Source of the DNA: Arenibacter sp040216555
GTDB lineage: Bacteria > Bacteroidota > Bacteroidia > Flavobacteriales > Flavobacteriaceae
Reading direction: 5' to 3'
Assembly (NCBI GenBank): GCA_040216555.1
Contig: JAVJOW010000008.1
Span: 124,001 to 188,000, forward strand
Length of the DNA stretch: 64,000 bases
Shown: positions 18,158 through 26,948 of the stretch, in pieces
Layout of the letters: each line of letters opens with the position of its first letter
Position numbering within the stretch: the first letter of the stretch is position 1
Notes under the pieces: model-generated
What the model was told of the DNA's origin: nothing
Database searches by the model: none
What the model saw: the letters and a program-made list of their open reading frames with translations, nothing else
Translations under genes and position numbers: made by a program

Positions 18158-19492
18158 TTACTGTTTAGGATTCCAGGAGGCTTCCAACTTATTACTTAAT
18201 TCCTTAACAACTTCTGGTTTTTCATCTGCCAGGTTTACTTTTTCAAACGGATCTTTAAAAGTATTGTACAATTGGATTTTTTCATTTGGCCTATTCTTGG
18301 GGTCGGGAACAATGAGCTTGTAAGGATTGGTCATCACCATTCTATATTTAAGTCCTTCCTCAATAGTATTAAAGTCATGATTATAAATCTCTCCAAAAAC
18401 GGCCTCGCGACTTTTGACTTCGTTGTCATCCAAAACATTTATTCCGTCCAATTCTTTGGGGCGTTCCATACCCAAAAGTTCCAATACCGTTGGCACCATA
18501 TCTAAGCTGCTGGTCAAAGATAATGTATCCATTCCAGGGGTGATTTTTCCTTTCCATTTGTACATAATTGGAGTCCTAAGTCCAAAATCATAAGGTGATT
18601 GTTTGGATATGGGATTATAGGCCCCATCGTTTTCATTCTGAACCCAACCATTATCGCATACATATACGAATATGGTATTTTCCGTTTCTCCTTTTTTGTC
18701 AATATAATCCAATAGCTCACCACAAGTAATATCGAACCATTCGCACATGGCCCAGTATTTCGCCACATACTCCGTAGGTGCCTTGGGCAGGTATTTTTGC
18801 AAGAGACTGTCCGGCGGATTATGGGGCGCATGTGGCAAAAATGGTGCATACCACATAAAAAAGGGCTTCTTTTTTTCCAAGGCCAAATCAATATAGTTGT
18901 AAAGCGTGTCCATTCCTTTTCTACCAATTTCTAGACCGTAATCGCCATGCCGGCCCCCACGCTCGGGGTCCCCGTGCGTCATCCCATAATCAAATCCTCC
19001 AGTGGAATAATTTCCTATCCACCATTTCCCGGTTTGAAAGGAGAGGTAGCCTTTTTTTTTCAACATTTTGGGCAAGGTGTTCAGTTTTTTAAAGTTTTCA
19101 ACAATGGGCACATAGTTACTGGCTCTCCAGGGCATTGTCCAAGCCGGTTTTCCCTTTTTGTCATCTCCTGGAAGCACCCTATCGTTGCCCAAGACCATAT
19201 GGTTACGGGGATATACACCTGTTATTATAGATGCCAAAGATGGAGAACATAAGGAAGTGGGTACGTAGCTACGGGTAAAGGTTCGACTTTCATTGGCCAA
19301 TTTATCCAAATTTGGAGTTTCAATATGGTCGTGGCCCATAAATCCATAATCTGTCCACGCCTGATCGTCCGAAAGTATAAAGACAATATTTGGAGGTGCC
19401 TCCTCTTGCAGCTCCACAATTTCCTGTTTGACTTCCTTGCATGAAGTGAGTTGAATAGCTATCCATATCATTAATAAAAGTAATTTTTTCAT
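18158..19492 (-). CDS. S1 sulfatase lipoprotein with non-canonical CSPSL motif
   Basis: Sulfatase fold with lipoprotein signal ending LTSC (Cys18). NIVFILSDDQAWTDYG gives the first metal aspartates, GKWWIGNY and VCDNGWVQ are the later active-site strands. The maturation motif reads CSPSLASIITG (Cys82): the arginine normally at position +4 is leucine (codon TTG at 19237-19235). The cysteine and proline are kept, so activity is likely, and related CSPSLA proteins are, as far as I recall, a recurring subfamily in marine bacteria rather than a one-off mutation. VCDNGW also departs from the usual DHG. Length 444. It lies 197 nt after SusD, with a possible promoter of its own, and 15 nt before a second sulfatase. 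Confidence 0.9.
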   Translation of the reverse strand: MKKLLLLMIWIAIQLTSCKEVKQEIVELQEEAPPNIVFILSDDQAWTDYGFMGHDHIETPNLDKLANESRTFTRSYVPTSLCSPSLASIITGVYPRNHMVLGNDRVLPGDDKKGKPAWTMPWRASNYVPIVENFKKLNTLPKMLKKKGYLSFQTGKWWIGNYSTGGFDYGMTHGDPERGGRHGDYGLEIGRKGMDTLYNYIDLALEKKKPFFMWYAPFLPHAPHNPPDSLLQKYLPKAPTEYVAKYWAMCEWFDITCGELLDYIDKKGETENTIFVYVCDNGWVQNENDGAYNPISKQSPYDFGLRTPIMYKWKGKITPGMDTLSLTSSLDMVPTVLELLGMERPKELDGINVLDDNEVKSREAVFGEIYNHDFNTIEEGLKYRMVMTNPYKLIVPDPKNRPNEKIQLYNTFKDPFEKVNLADEKPEVVKELSNKLEASWNPKQ

Positions 19493-19557
19493 TTTATATC
19501 TCTTTTTAAAATTTGAAAATCTTCCTTAAATCACATTGGACAATATGATCCATACAT

Positions 19558-19565
19558 CAAAAGTA
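19558..19565 (-). promoter_or_regulatory. Possible -7 box for the sulfatase pair
   Basis: TACTTTTG on the - strand is a perfect TAnnTTTG, 65 nt upstream of the sulfatase start in the 197-nt gap after SusD. No well-placed -33 TTG or RCAG site accompanies it, so it may be chance, or an internal promoter in the SusCD operon. Confidence 0.3.
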
Positions 19566-19689
19566 CTCGGCCATAAAACCCTTGACACAATACTGATTGC
19601 CCACGGCACTTCATTAACCCGGTTCACTCATTCACAACTAAGGTAAGAAGATCAAGGGCAATAGCATTGCTGAGATGAACAACTTCCTT

Positions 19690-21207
19690 TTAATACCCAG
19701 GATTTTGCGTCATATTCGGATTAAGATCCAATTCATTATTTGGAATTGGATACAATAACTTATCCGGTGTTATGGCAAAGGATTCTGGACCGAAGGCAAT
19801 AAAATCCGGTGGAACCAAGGTAGGATCCGCCTTTTCCTTTATACCATATGCCGTAATAACCTCAATAGCCTTACCAGTCCTTACCAAATCGAACCAACGG
19901 TGATTTTCAAAGGCCAGTTCAACCCTTCTTTCCTGGGCTATGGCATTCCGGAACGATGCTTGGTCCGGTAAATCGGTAGGAGTCAATTCTGGCAAGCCTG
20001 CGCGCGTCCTTACCCTGTTTAAAAGGGTGAAAGGGGTACCGGTTTGATAACTTTGTTCGTTTATTGCCTCGGCAAGCATTAACATTGCATCGGCATATCT
20101 GTACACCGGCCAGTTGTCCGGAGATCTTGAAAAATCCGGATCCGTATCGTGATTATACTTGTTTACGTAGTACAAGGGGCTAGGATTCCTATCAAAGTAA
20201 GCTACCGATATATCCTTTCTCTTATCATTGGCTTCATAGGCTTCCACCATATCCTTAGTGGGTATGTTCCTTCCTGGAGCACTTTCAGGACCAAGGATTA
20301 CTACACCCCTAGACCCTACCGGTGCAAATTGGTAGATAAAATTGCTGGATTCGCCTTCCTGTCCCTCTTTAAATTGAACCTCAAAAATAGATTCTTTGTG
20401 GTTCTTATTTGCCGGATCAAAGATAGCTGCATAATCGTCCAATAAATCGTACTGATTGGATCCGATAATACTATTTAATTGAATTTGGGCATTGCCATAC
20501 TCACCTCTCGTTAAATAAACCTTGGCCAAAAGCATTCTTGCTGCTCCTTTGGTAATACGGCCCAAATCATTACCTGTATAGGCCAGGGGCAAATTGGAAA
20601 TAGCAAATTCAGCATCATCCACTATGGCCTGATACACTTCTGTGGTAGGGTTTCGTTTTAGGGCAAACGCATCTTCCGCGGAACTTACCGGCTCAATAAG
20701 CAGGGGAACATCTCCCCAATAACGCACGGCAACAAAATGGTAAAACGCCCTAAAGAAACGTAGTTGGGCTTCCAACAATTTGGCGGAATCCGCATTTATT
20801 TCTGCGTTATTAAGATAAAACAAGGTTACATTACAATCCTTAATGCCCCCATAAATATTGTTCCAAGCGTCCGAAATAGGACCCGCATCCGAGGTCATTT
20901 TAAACTGGTCCAAAAAGCCGTATTGCCTTCCACCTCCCAAGGAACCTTGATCCAAAAGATTATCATAAGTGGTATTATCGGATCTGCCTTCCTCCAAAAA
21001 ATGGGCACTTAAGACATAATCTTGCATACCTCCGTAAACACCTAACAAGGCCTGATTAAAATCTTCCTCTGTTTGGTAAAAATTACCTTCCGTTAAATAA
21101 TGGTTGGGAGTAACGTCTAAAAACTCTTCACTACAACCTAGGAATACTAATGTTGAAACTATAAATAGTATCCTGCTCGATTTTAATATTGAACTATATT
21201 TTTTCAT
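19690..21207 (-). CDS. susD: SusD-family glycan-binding outer-membrane lipoprotein
   Basis: Surface lipoprotein that binds oligosaccharide and caps the partner TonB-dependent transporter. The start at 21207 (MKKYSSILKSS) gives a clean signal with VFLGC; a longer open frame back to 21306 only overlaps the SusC gene. After the signal come EEFLDVTPNHYLTEGNFYQTEEDF, the N-terminal SusD segment, TPR-like helices including AQLRFFRAFYHFVAVRYWGDVPL, and the RagB/SusD C-terminal part with RYADAMLMLAEA, RRVELAFENHRWFDLVRTGKA and a terminal LDLNPNMTQNPGY. Mature length just under 500 is normal. It lies 10 nt after SusC, clearly co-transcribed, and upstream of two sulfatases. Confidence 0.95.
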   Translation of the reverse strand: MKKYSSILKSSRILFIVSTLVFLGCSEEFLDVTPNHYLTEGNFYQTEEDFNQALLGVYGGMQDYVLSAHFLEEGRSDNTTYDNLLDQGSLGGGRQYGFLDQFKMTSDAGPISDAWNNIYGGIKDCNVTLFYLNNAEINADSAKLLEAQLRFFRAFYHFVAVRYWGDVPLLIEPVSSAEDAFALKRNPTTEVYQAIVDDAEFAISNLPLAYTGNDLGRITKGAARMLLAKVYLTRGEYGNAQIQLNSIIGSNQYDLLDDYAAIFDPANKNHKESIFEVQFKEGQEGESSNFIYQFAPVGSRGVVILGPESAPGRNIPTKDMVEAYEANDKRKDISVAYFDRNPSPLYYVNKYNHDTDPDFSRSPDNWPVYRYADAMLMLAEAINEQSYQTGTPFTLLNRVRTRAGLPELTPTDLPDQASFRNAIAQERRVELAFENHRWFDLVRTGKAIEVITAYGIKEKADPTLVPPDFIAFGPESFAITPDKLLYPIPNNELDLNPNMTQNPGY

Positions 21208-21217
21208 CACGGATATT

Positions 21218-24200
21218 TTAAAAATTAATATTGACACCAAGGGTGTACGTTCTGTTAATAGGGTATGAGAAATCGTCCACACCCAATGCCTGCGGGTTGT
21301 TCCCAAAATTACTTACTTGGGGGTTCCAGCCAGAGTAACTGGTGAATTTTGCCAAGTTCTGAACGCTAAAATGGAAGCGAAGACTGGATATAAAGGTTTT
21401 CTCCAAGGCCGACACAGGTACTTGGTACCCCAGGGTAACATTCTTGATCCAAATATGGTCGCCATCTTCGAGCCAAAGGTTGGAAGCGGCATGCTGTCCC
21501 GGATAATGGAGCGAAGGGATCAAACCTTTGCCCGGATCCTCCGGCGACTTCCATCTATCCAAAAATTCGGTACTAACGTTCCATCTTCCTTTTTCATTAT
21601 AAAGTACTTCGTTCAGCTGTGGAATAATTTGATAGCCAAAAGCACCTGTAGTCAATATGGAAAGTGATACGTTTTTGTAATTAATTACATTGTTAAATCC
21701 TAAAATTGCTTTTGGATGTGGATTGCCAATATGATCCCTATCAAGACCACTTATTGAACCGTCTCCATCAACGTCCCTATAAATATAGGCTCCCAGTTGT
21801 TTGGCACCAGGCCACCCAAATAAGTTGGGATCGTCCAATTGCTCTTGGGTATTAAAAATCCCATCAATAACATATCCTCGTAAGGAGCCCACTGGAAGAC
21901 CTACTTGTGTTACGTTCCAAGTGGAGATAATTTGTGATATTTCCTCTGGAAGATAGGTTACTTCATTTTTAATGAACGAAAGATTTAAATTACTGTTCCA
22001 TGAAAAATTATCATTGTTAACACGGGTAGCCAACTCAATATCAACTCCCTTATTTACCATTTCCCCAATATTGGTCCTTGTGGAGGCAAAGCCAGAGGCC
22101 CGTGGTATAGAAAGATTAAAGAGCATATCCTCTGTCGATTTCTCAAAATAGCTTGCGTTCAATGTAATGGCATCCCTTAAAAAGCCCATGGAAAGACCCA
22201 AGTCCAATTGTTTACTGGTTTCCCATTTTAGATTACTGGACCCCAAGGAAGTTAGTGATTTCCCAACCTGTATATTGTCGTTCAGAACATAGTTAAAATT
22301 ATTGCTCAGGTTATTCAAGTTAGGAATAGAAAGTATGGTCCCGAAGCGATCAAAATCCCCGATGGCGGAATTCCCTGTAATACCATAGCTGGATCTCAAT
22401 TTCAATTCATTCATAAAGAAATCTTCCGGATAAAAGTTCTCCTCCGAAACTCTCCAACCAACGGATGCCGAAGGGAAATCCCCATATTTATTATCGTCCC
22501 CAAACCTGGAGGACCCTTCCCTTCTAAAATTCACCTCAGCCAGATATTTGGATTTATAGTCATAACTAAGTCGCGCAAAATAGGCCGCCAAAGACCAGTT
22601 GGTGAGATCCGTTACGGCAGCTGAAACTTCCGAAGCTTCCAAAAAATTCAAAGTATTGTCACTTGGAAAACCAGTGGCATTTATTGTAGACAATTCCCCT
22701 GTTTGCTTTTGGGCCGTATACCCCAATAGGGCACTAATGGAATGGTTTCCAATAGTGGTATCATAAGTTAGGAGGTTATCGATGCCCCAATTGGTAATAT
22801 CACTTTTTTGATTTGTACCGGAATTTACAAACGGAGGTGCACCTGGTGAAAGGTTGGACGCGTTTCCAATGGCAAAGCGGCCAATGGTACTTGGGGTAAA
22901 CGTATTTACCTCCCTTGTCAACAAGCGTCCATAGAGCTGCGGTTTGTAATGTAGGCCTGGAAGAATTTGCATGTCCACATTAATACTGGCATTAATATCC
23001 CTTTCAATTCTATTATTGGTAAGGGCATTGGCCTCGAATATAGGATTGGCATAGGCAAAATAACCCGGGGAATCGGCAGGAATATAGGGCTTAAGATTAC
23101 CATTTTCATCATAGGGAGACTGCAAGGGACTTGCTGTTACGGCCTTCATGATAATACCTCTGGAACCATCCTCAGGTATGGAATTGTTGTCCGAAAAGGC
23201 AACAAACATATTAGAGCCCACCTTAAGCCAATCGCTGATAGTGGCGTCCAGGTTAGATCGGAGGGACAATCTTGAAAAATCGGTATTAAGAAGCACCCCT
23301 TCCTGATTTAAATATCCTGCAGATACTACCCCCTTAAATTTACTGTTTCCGCCTCTGTAGGTAAGGTTGTGGTTCTGAAATACGGCACTTCGCATCAATA
23401 GGCTCTGCCAATCCGTACCACTGCCCGGAGAACTGTTCAGTGCGTCCATATAAATCTGTGGTACTGGAGTATTGCCCCCACTACGTGCGTTTATTTCTTG
23501 AACCCTTTCCAAGTTGTATTGGGCATATTGTGGTGCATCCAGAGTTTGCGGACGCCAGTTATTTGGTACTATTTGAAATCCACTGGAACCGTTATAAGTA
23601 AGTTCGCTTCTGGATTCCGTGGCCTTGAGGGTCTGAATCAAGATAACCCCGTTGGTTCCCCTTGCCCCATAGATGGAGGTGGATGCCGCATCCTTTAACA
23701 CGGTGATTTTTTCAATATCATTGGGGTTAAGACTTTGGGGGATACCATTGCCCACCGGAAACCCATCAATGACCACCAATGGTTCAATTCCTGCATTAAT
23801 GGAACTAATTCCCCTTACCCGGATACTGGGCGCCTGCCCCGGAGAGCCATTGCTTTCGCTGATGGTAACACCGGACACCCTACCCTGAAGGACTTGGCCC
23901 GAAGTTGAATTGGGCATATCCTGTACTCCGCCCATATCCACTTCGGAAACGGCCGAAGTTATTTTTTTCTTACTTTGGGAACCATATCCTACTACGACCA
24001 CTTCGTCCAATCCTGCTGCACTTTCTTCCAATGTAACATTTATGGTACTTTGACCGTTAACAGCAACTTCCGTGGTTGCAAATCCAATATAGGAAACCAC
24101 CAAGGTGGCATTTTCATTAGATACGGCTATGGTGTAGTTGCCATCAAAATCCGCAGTTACTCCATTGGTGGTGCCCTTTTCTACAATATTGGCCCCGGGC

Positions 24201-24640
24201 AAAGGGTTACCGTCATTGTCCGTCACCACACCGCTTACGGTTTGTTGAATTATTTTGACCTCTGCTATTTTTGGAATCTTCTTCAAATAAATAGCTCCAT
24301 TGTCGGAAAATTGAAAATCGATATTGGTAAGCACAGCACATTTGTGCAATAAGTCCCCTACCTTTACTGTTCCCTTTTTTATTTCTAGCAAAGGACTACC
24401 GGTGAAAAGATCCGATCTGTAAATAAAGTTGTAATCGGTTTGTTTCTTTACCACCTCCAGCACTTCCTCTATAGAAAGCTGGGCGTCCTCGGTGAACGTA
24501 ATTTTTTTGTCCTGGGAAAATCCATTTTCCAAGCTAAATCCGAACGAAAGAATCGAAAAGAAAAAAATGAAGATTTTCATGGTGATCATAAGGGATGACT
24601 TGACGTAGGCATGACTACCCCTATTTGGTTTAGTTTTCAT
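21218..24640 (-). CDS. susC: SusC-family TonB-dependent transporter with STN signalling domain
   Basis: Outer-membrane importer for large oligosaccharides, energised by TonB. After the signal peptide (to about residue 43) an STN domain covers roughly 48-122 (LSIEEVLEVVKKQTDYNFIYRSD), the module by which FecA-type receptors contact a FecR anti-sigma factor. A carboxypeptidase-regulatory-like beta domain follows (about 133-215), then the plug with VLQGRVSGVTI and the IRVRGISSINAG segment, then the long barrel ending in the usual aromatic pattern YTLGVNINF. Length 1140. Next to it lie FecR and an ECF sigma factor on the same strand, so import and induction are probably coupled. The other SusC in this window (50,476) lacks the STN domain and belongs to a locus with a different sensor. 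Confidence 0.96.
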   Translation of the reverse strand: MKTKPNRGSHAYVKSSLMITMKIFIFFFSILSFGFSLENGFSQDKKITFTEDAQLSIEEVLEVVKKQTDYNFIYRSDLFTGSPLLEIKKGTVKVGDLLHKCAVLTNIDFQFSDNGAIYLKKIPKIAEVKIIQQTVSGVVTDNDGNPLPGANIVEKGTTNGVTADFDGNYTIAVSNENATLVVSYIGFATTEVAVNGQSTINVTLEESAAGLDEVVVVGYGSQSKKKITSAVSEVDMGGVQDMPNSTSGQVLQGRVSGVTISESNGSPGQAPSIRVRGISSINAGIEPLVVIDGFPVGNGIPQSLNPNDIEKITVLKDAASTSIYGARGTNGVILIQTLKATESRSELTYNGSSGFQIVPNNWRPQTLDAPQYAQYNLERVQEINARSGGNTPVPQIYMDALNSSPGSGTDWQSLLMRSAVFQNHNLTYRGGNSKFKGVVSAGYLNQEGVLLNTDFSRLSLRSNLDATISDWLKVGSNMFVAFSDNNSIPEDGSRGIIMKAVTASPLQSPYDENGNLKPYIPADSPGYFAYANPIFEANALTNNRIERDINASINVDMQILPGLHYKPQLYGRLLTREVNTFTPSTIGRFAIGNASNLSPGAPPFVNSGTNQKSDITNWGIDNLLTYDTTIGNHSISALLGYTAQKQTGELSTINATGFPSDNTLNFLEASEVSAAVTDLTNWSLAAYFARLSYDYKSKYLAEVNFRREGSSRFGDDNKYGDFPSASVGWRVSEENFYPEDFFMNELKLRSSYGITGNSAIGDFDRFGTILSIPNLNNLSNNFNYVLNDNIQVGKSLTSLGSSNLKWETSKQLDLGLSMGFLRDAITLNASYFEKSTEDMLFNLSIPRASGFASTRTNIGEMVNKGVDIELATRVNNDNFSWNSNLNLSFIKNEVTYLPEEISQIISTWNVTQVGLPVGSLRGYVIDGIFNTQEQLDDPNLFGWPGAKQLGAYIYRDVDGDGSISGLDRDHIGNPHPKAILGFNNVINYKNVSLSILTTGAFGYQIIPQLNEVLYNEKGRWNVSTEFLDRWKSPEDPGKGLIPSLHYPGQHAASNLWLEDGDHIWIKNVTLGYQVPVSALEKTFISSLRFHFSVQNLAKFTSYSGWNPQVSNFGNNPQALGVDDFSYPINRTYTLGVNINF

Positions 24641-24740
24641 AAATTTGAATGTTAGTTAATTTTTGATTAATTAATGTACCCGGGGATGGAGATTTCAATT
24701 GTCCAGATTTAGACTCCATTCCCTTTTTTTGTTTTAAGCT

Positions 24741-25877
24741 TCACTTCATAATAATTGTTTTACCGTTTATTTCATATTCCACCAAATTGGTGTACTGTAT
24801 TATGTCCAAAATTTCTTGTAGGCCCAGCGTTTTTCTAAAAACACCATTGAAGGTCATTTCCTCCGTAACTTTATCCTGAAAAACCACATCTACATCGTAC
24901 CAGCGGCCAAGCACTTGCATAATATCCTGAAGGGATCTGTTTTTAAAGCTGAACAGTCCGTCTTTCCAGGATACCTCGTTGTAGACATCTACTTGGAAAA
25001 TCTCCATTTTTTTTGAATTTCGATCCATGGCAGATTGGTGTCCCGGATTAAGGTTTTTGGACTCCATGCCACTTTGAACAATGACCTTGCCTTCTACCAA
25101 CGTTGTGGAAATATATTTGTCCCCGTTATAGGCTTTTATGTTGAATTCCGTTCCCAATACTTCCACGCTCTGACCACCTGTATGAACCACAAAATGGGAA
25201 CCATTATGCTCCGTGCTCGGGGATACGTCAAAATAGGCCTCCCCATAGACCAATTCCACCTCCCGGGTTTTATTGGGTGTAAAGGCTACGGGATACCTCA
25301 ACCGTGTTTCGGAATTGATCCACACTTTGGTGCCGTCAGCAAGAACCAATACAAATTGTCCGCCCCTTGGGATCGTAAGAATATTTTTGGCCATATTTTT
25401 TTCTGGTGTTGCCTTTCCATCGGCATACACCAGTTGTTCCCCATCGCTGGAAGCCTTATCGGTTTCAACACTTTTTCCTTTAGACAGGACAATTTGCGAT
25501 CCATCGTCCAGGGTAAGTGTAGCCTTATCGGTACCGATCTGAATGGAATCTTTTTGAACCACTACTGCCTCCATTCGCGGATTTATCTGGATATTTTCTT
25601 TATTCCCATACCAGATAGTGACTGCAGCAATAAGAAAGACTACTGCTGCAGCATATTTATAATTAAAATATCGCTTTTCCTTTCTCTTGATTTTGGATGA
25701 AACCCCGGCCCAGCCCTGCTCAATGTCTACAGGATGGATTCCTTTTTGATAATTTTTCTCCACCTTATGAAAATAGCTACGGTGCTCTTCTGATTCTTTG
25801 TACCAAGAATCGAAAATTTGACCCTCTTTTTCAGATAAGGTATTATTGATCTTCTTTAAAATAAGTCTGAAATCCAT
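24741..25877 (-). CDS. FecR-family anti-sigma factor
   Basis: Inner-membrane regulator holding an ECF sigma factor and receiving a signal from the STN domain of SusC in the periplasm. The N-terminal 70 residues are cytoplasmic, with helices containing EGQIFDSWY. One membrane segment, AAAVVFLIAAVTIW, lies near residue 75-90. The periplasmic FecR domain includes RGGQFVLVLADGTKVWINSET and GEAYFDVSP, and the C-terminal DUF4974-type part includes FKNRSLQDIMQVLGRWYDV. Length 378 is typical. It is 122 nt downstream of the sigma gene and 100 nt upstream of SusC, giving the order sigma, FecR, SusC, SusD. Confidence 0.93.
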   Translation of the reverse strand: MDFRLILKKINNTLSEKEGQIFDSWYKESEEHRSYFHKVEKNYQKGIHPVDIEQGWAGVSSKIKRKEKRYFNYKYAAAVVFLIAAVTIWYGNKENIQINPRMEAVVVQKDSIQIGTDKATLTLDDGSQIVLSKGKSVETDKASSDGEQLVYADGKATPEKNMAKNILTIPRGGQFVLVLADGTKVWINSETRLRYPVAFTPNKTREVELVYGEAYFDVSPSTEHNGSHFVVHTGGQSVEVLGTEFNIKAYNGDKYISTTLVEGKVIVQSGMESKNLNPGHQSAMDRNSKKMEIFQVDVYNEVSWKDGLFSFKNRSLQDIMQVLGRWYDVDVVFQDKVTEEMTFNGVFRKTLGLQEILDIIQYTNLVEYEINGKTIIMK

Positions 25878-25999
25878 AGGGATTTTGTTTGTCTATATAA
25901 ATAAGACAATCAAATTCCTAAAATGGGTGACAAAATAATGCGGAAATAAAAAAATTAGTAATAAAAATATACGAAGATACCAACCGGAATGTGGTTTTA

Positions 26000-26560
26000 T
26001 TACATTATTGAAAATAGAAACACTACAAAAACCACTAACTTGCCCAACTTTAATTTCGCCCTTTTAAGTTGGGTCTTCACGGTATTGACGGAAATATCCA
26101 GTTCGTCCGCTATTTCGTTAAAACGATAGTTGTCCACATATCGCAGCTTGGCGATGTGGCGCATTTTTAAAGGAAAATTATCCATCACCCTTATAACTTG
26201 TTCATAGAGCCGCTGCTTTTCGTCTTCTGGAAACCAGTCGGGACTGTAACCGACATCTACATTATTTTCTGCCTGCGCAATTTTCGAAATATGAGTGATC
26301 TTTATACCTTTTAAAATATTAAGGCACCTATTGCGCACCATGGCGTAGAGGTAGGAATTCAAGTTGGTTTCAATATGGATTTTGCCCGATTTTTCCCAGA
26401 GGTATGCAAATACTTCCTGCACTACATCTTCACTGGAGTCCTTATCGAAAAGGTATCCATTGGCATATACCACCATATCCTGGTACATGTCGTTGAATAG
26501 TCTTCTAAACACAAAATGGTTCTTCTGTTGTATTTCCGCTAAGATTACTTTTGAGTCCAA
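26000..26560 (-). CDS. ECF (FecI-like) RNA polymerase sigma factor
   Basis: Sigma-70 family extracytoplasmic-function factor expected to transcribe the SusCD operon when FecR releases it. Region 2 is visible in FRRLFNDMYQDMVVYANGYL and SSEDVVQEVFAYLWE, region 4 in FNEIADELDISVNTVKTQLKR, a helix-turn-helix. The last residues LVVFVVFLFSIM are strongly hydrophobic, an extension seen in some Bacteroidetes ECF factors whose role is unclear; it might keep the protein near the membrane or FecR. Length 186. Its own promoter contains the RCAG operator shared with the glycosidase genes, so sigma synthesis itself looks substrate-controlled. Confidence 0.93.
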   Translation of the reverse strand: MDSKVILAEIQQKNHFVFRRLFNDMYQDMVVYANGYLFDKDSSEDVVQEVFAYLWEKSGKIHIETNLNSYLYAMVRNRCLNILKGIKITHISKIAQAENNVDVGYSPDWFPEDEKQRLYEQVIRVMDNFPLKMRHIAKLRYVDNYRFNEIADELDISVNTVKTQLKRAKLKLGKLVVFVVFLFSIM

Positions 26561-26722
26561 AATGATCTATTAATAATTCTACAGAAATGAATTTAATACC
26601 AAACAATTCTTCAAGAACGGAAAATTAAATACAATTATATCCACTTCCAATAGTTCCTAATTTTATGAAAACCATCACCGATTTAACAAATAAGGGATGA
26701 AATGTTTTCTTTAGTATAACAA

Positions 26723-26768
26723 CAAGTTTATAAAAAATTATTAACGGGAGTATCCTGTACTGTGCTGC
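26723..26768 (-). promoter_or_regulatory. RCAG-type activator site and -7 box upstream of the ECF sigma gene
   Basis: In gene orientation GCAGCACAGTACAGGAT (26768-26752) is followed after 21 nt by TAAACTTG (26730-26723), one mismatch from TAnnTTTG. The leader to the sigma start would be about 160 nt. It is the same arrangement as at the two GH78, the GH105 and the GMC genes. Confidence 0.72.
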
Positions 26769-26867
26769 AAGGTAGTATTGTAGGTTTTATCACAGACTCA
26801 CGCCCCTTTTTGTTATGGTCATAGGATTCATGATTATATATCTAAACACGAAATCCTTAAAAATGCG

Positions 26868-26907
26868 AAAACCATGAATAGACCAGATTAGGCCTATTCA
26901 TGGTTTT
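26868..26907. terminator. Stem-loop terminator after the second GH78
   Basis: AAAACCATGAATAG pairs perfectly with CTATTCATGGTTTT (14-bp stem, 12-nt loop). It lies 41 nt past the stop of the GH78 gene at 26,949 and upstream of the sigma promoter, insulating the two transcription units. The rest of the 26,561-26,948 gap holds only that promoter. Confidence 0.7.
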
Positions 26908-26948
26908 ATAACCTAAACGAAAGTTAGAAACCAATTTCCACCAAAAAC

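Noticed and set aside
21208..21306. Longer N-terminus for the first SusD
   Set aside because: It overlaps the SusC coding end and destroys the lipoprotein signal; ATG 21207 fits.
25035..25700. 221-codon frame on + inside fecR
   Set aside because: Antisense shadow; composition is unlike real proteins and FecR is unambiguous.
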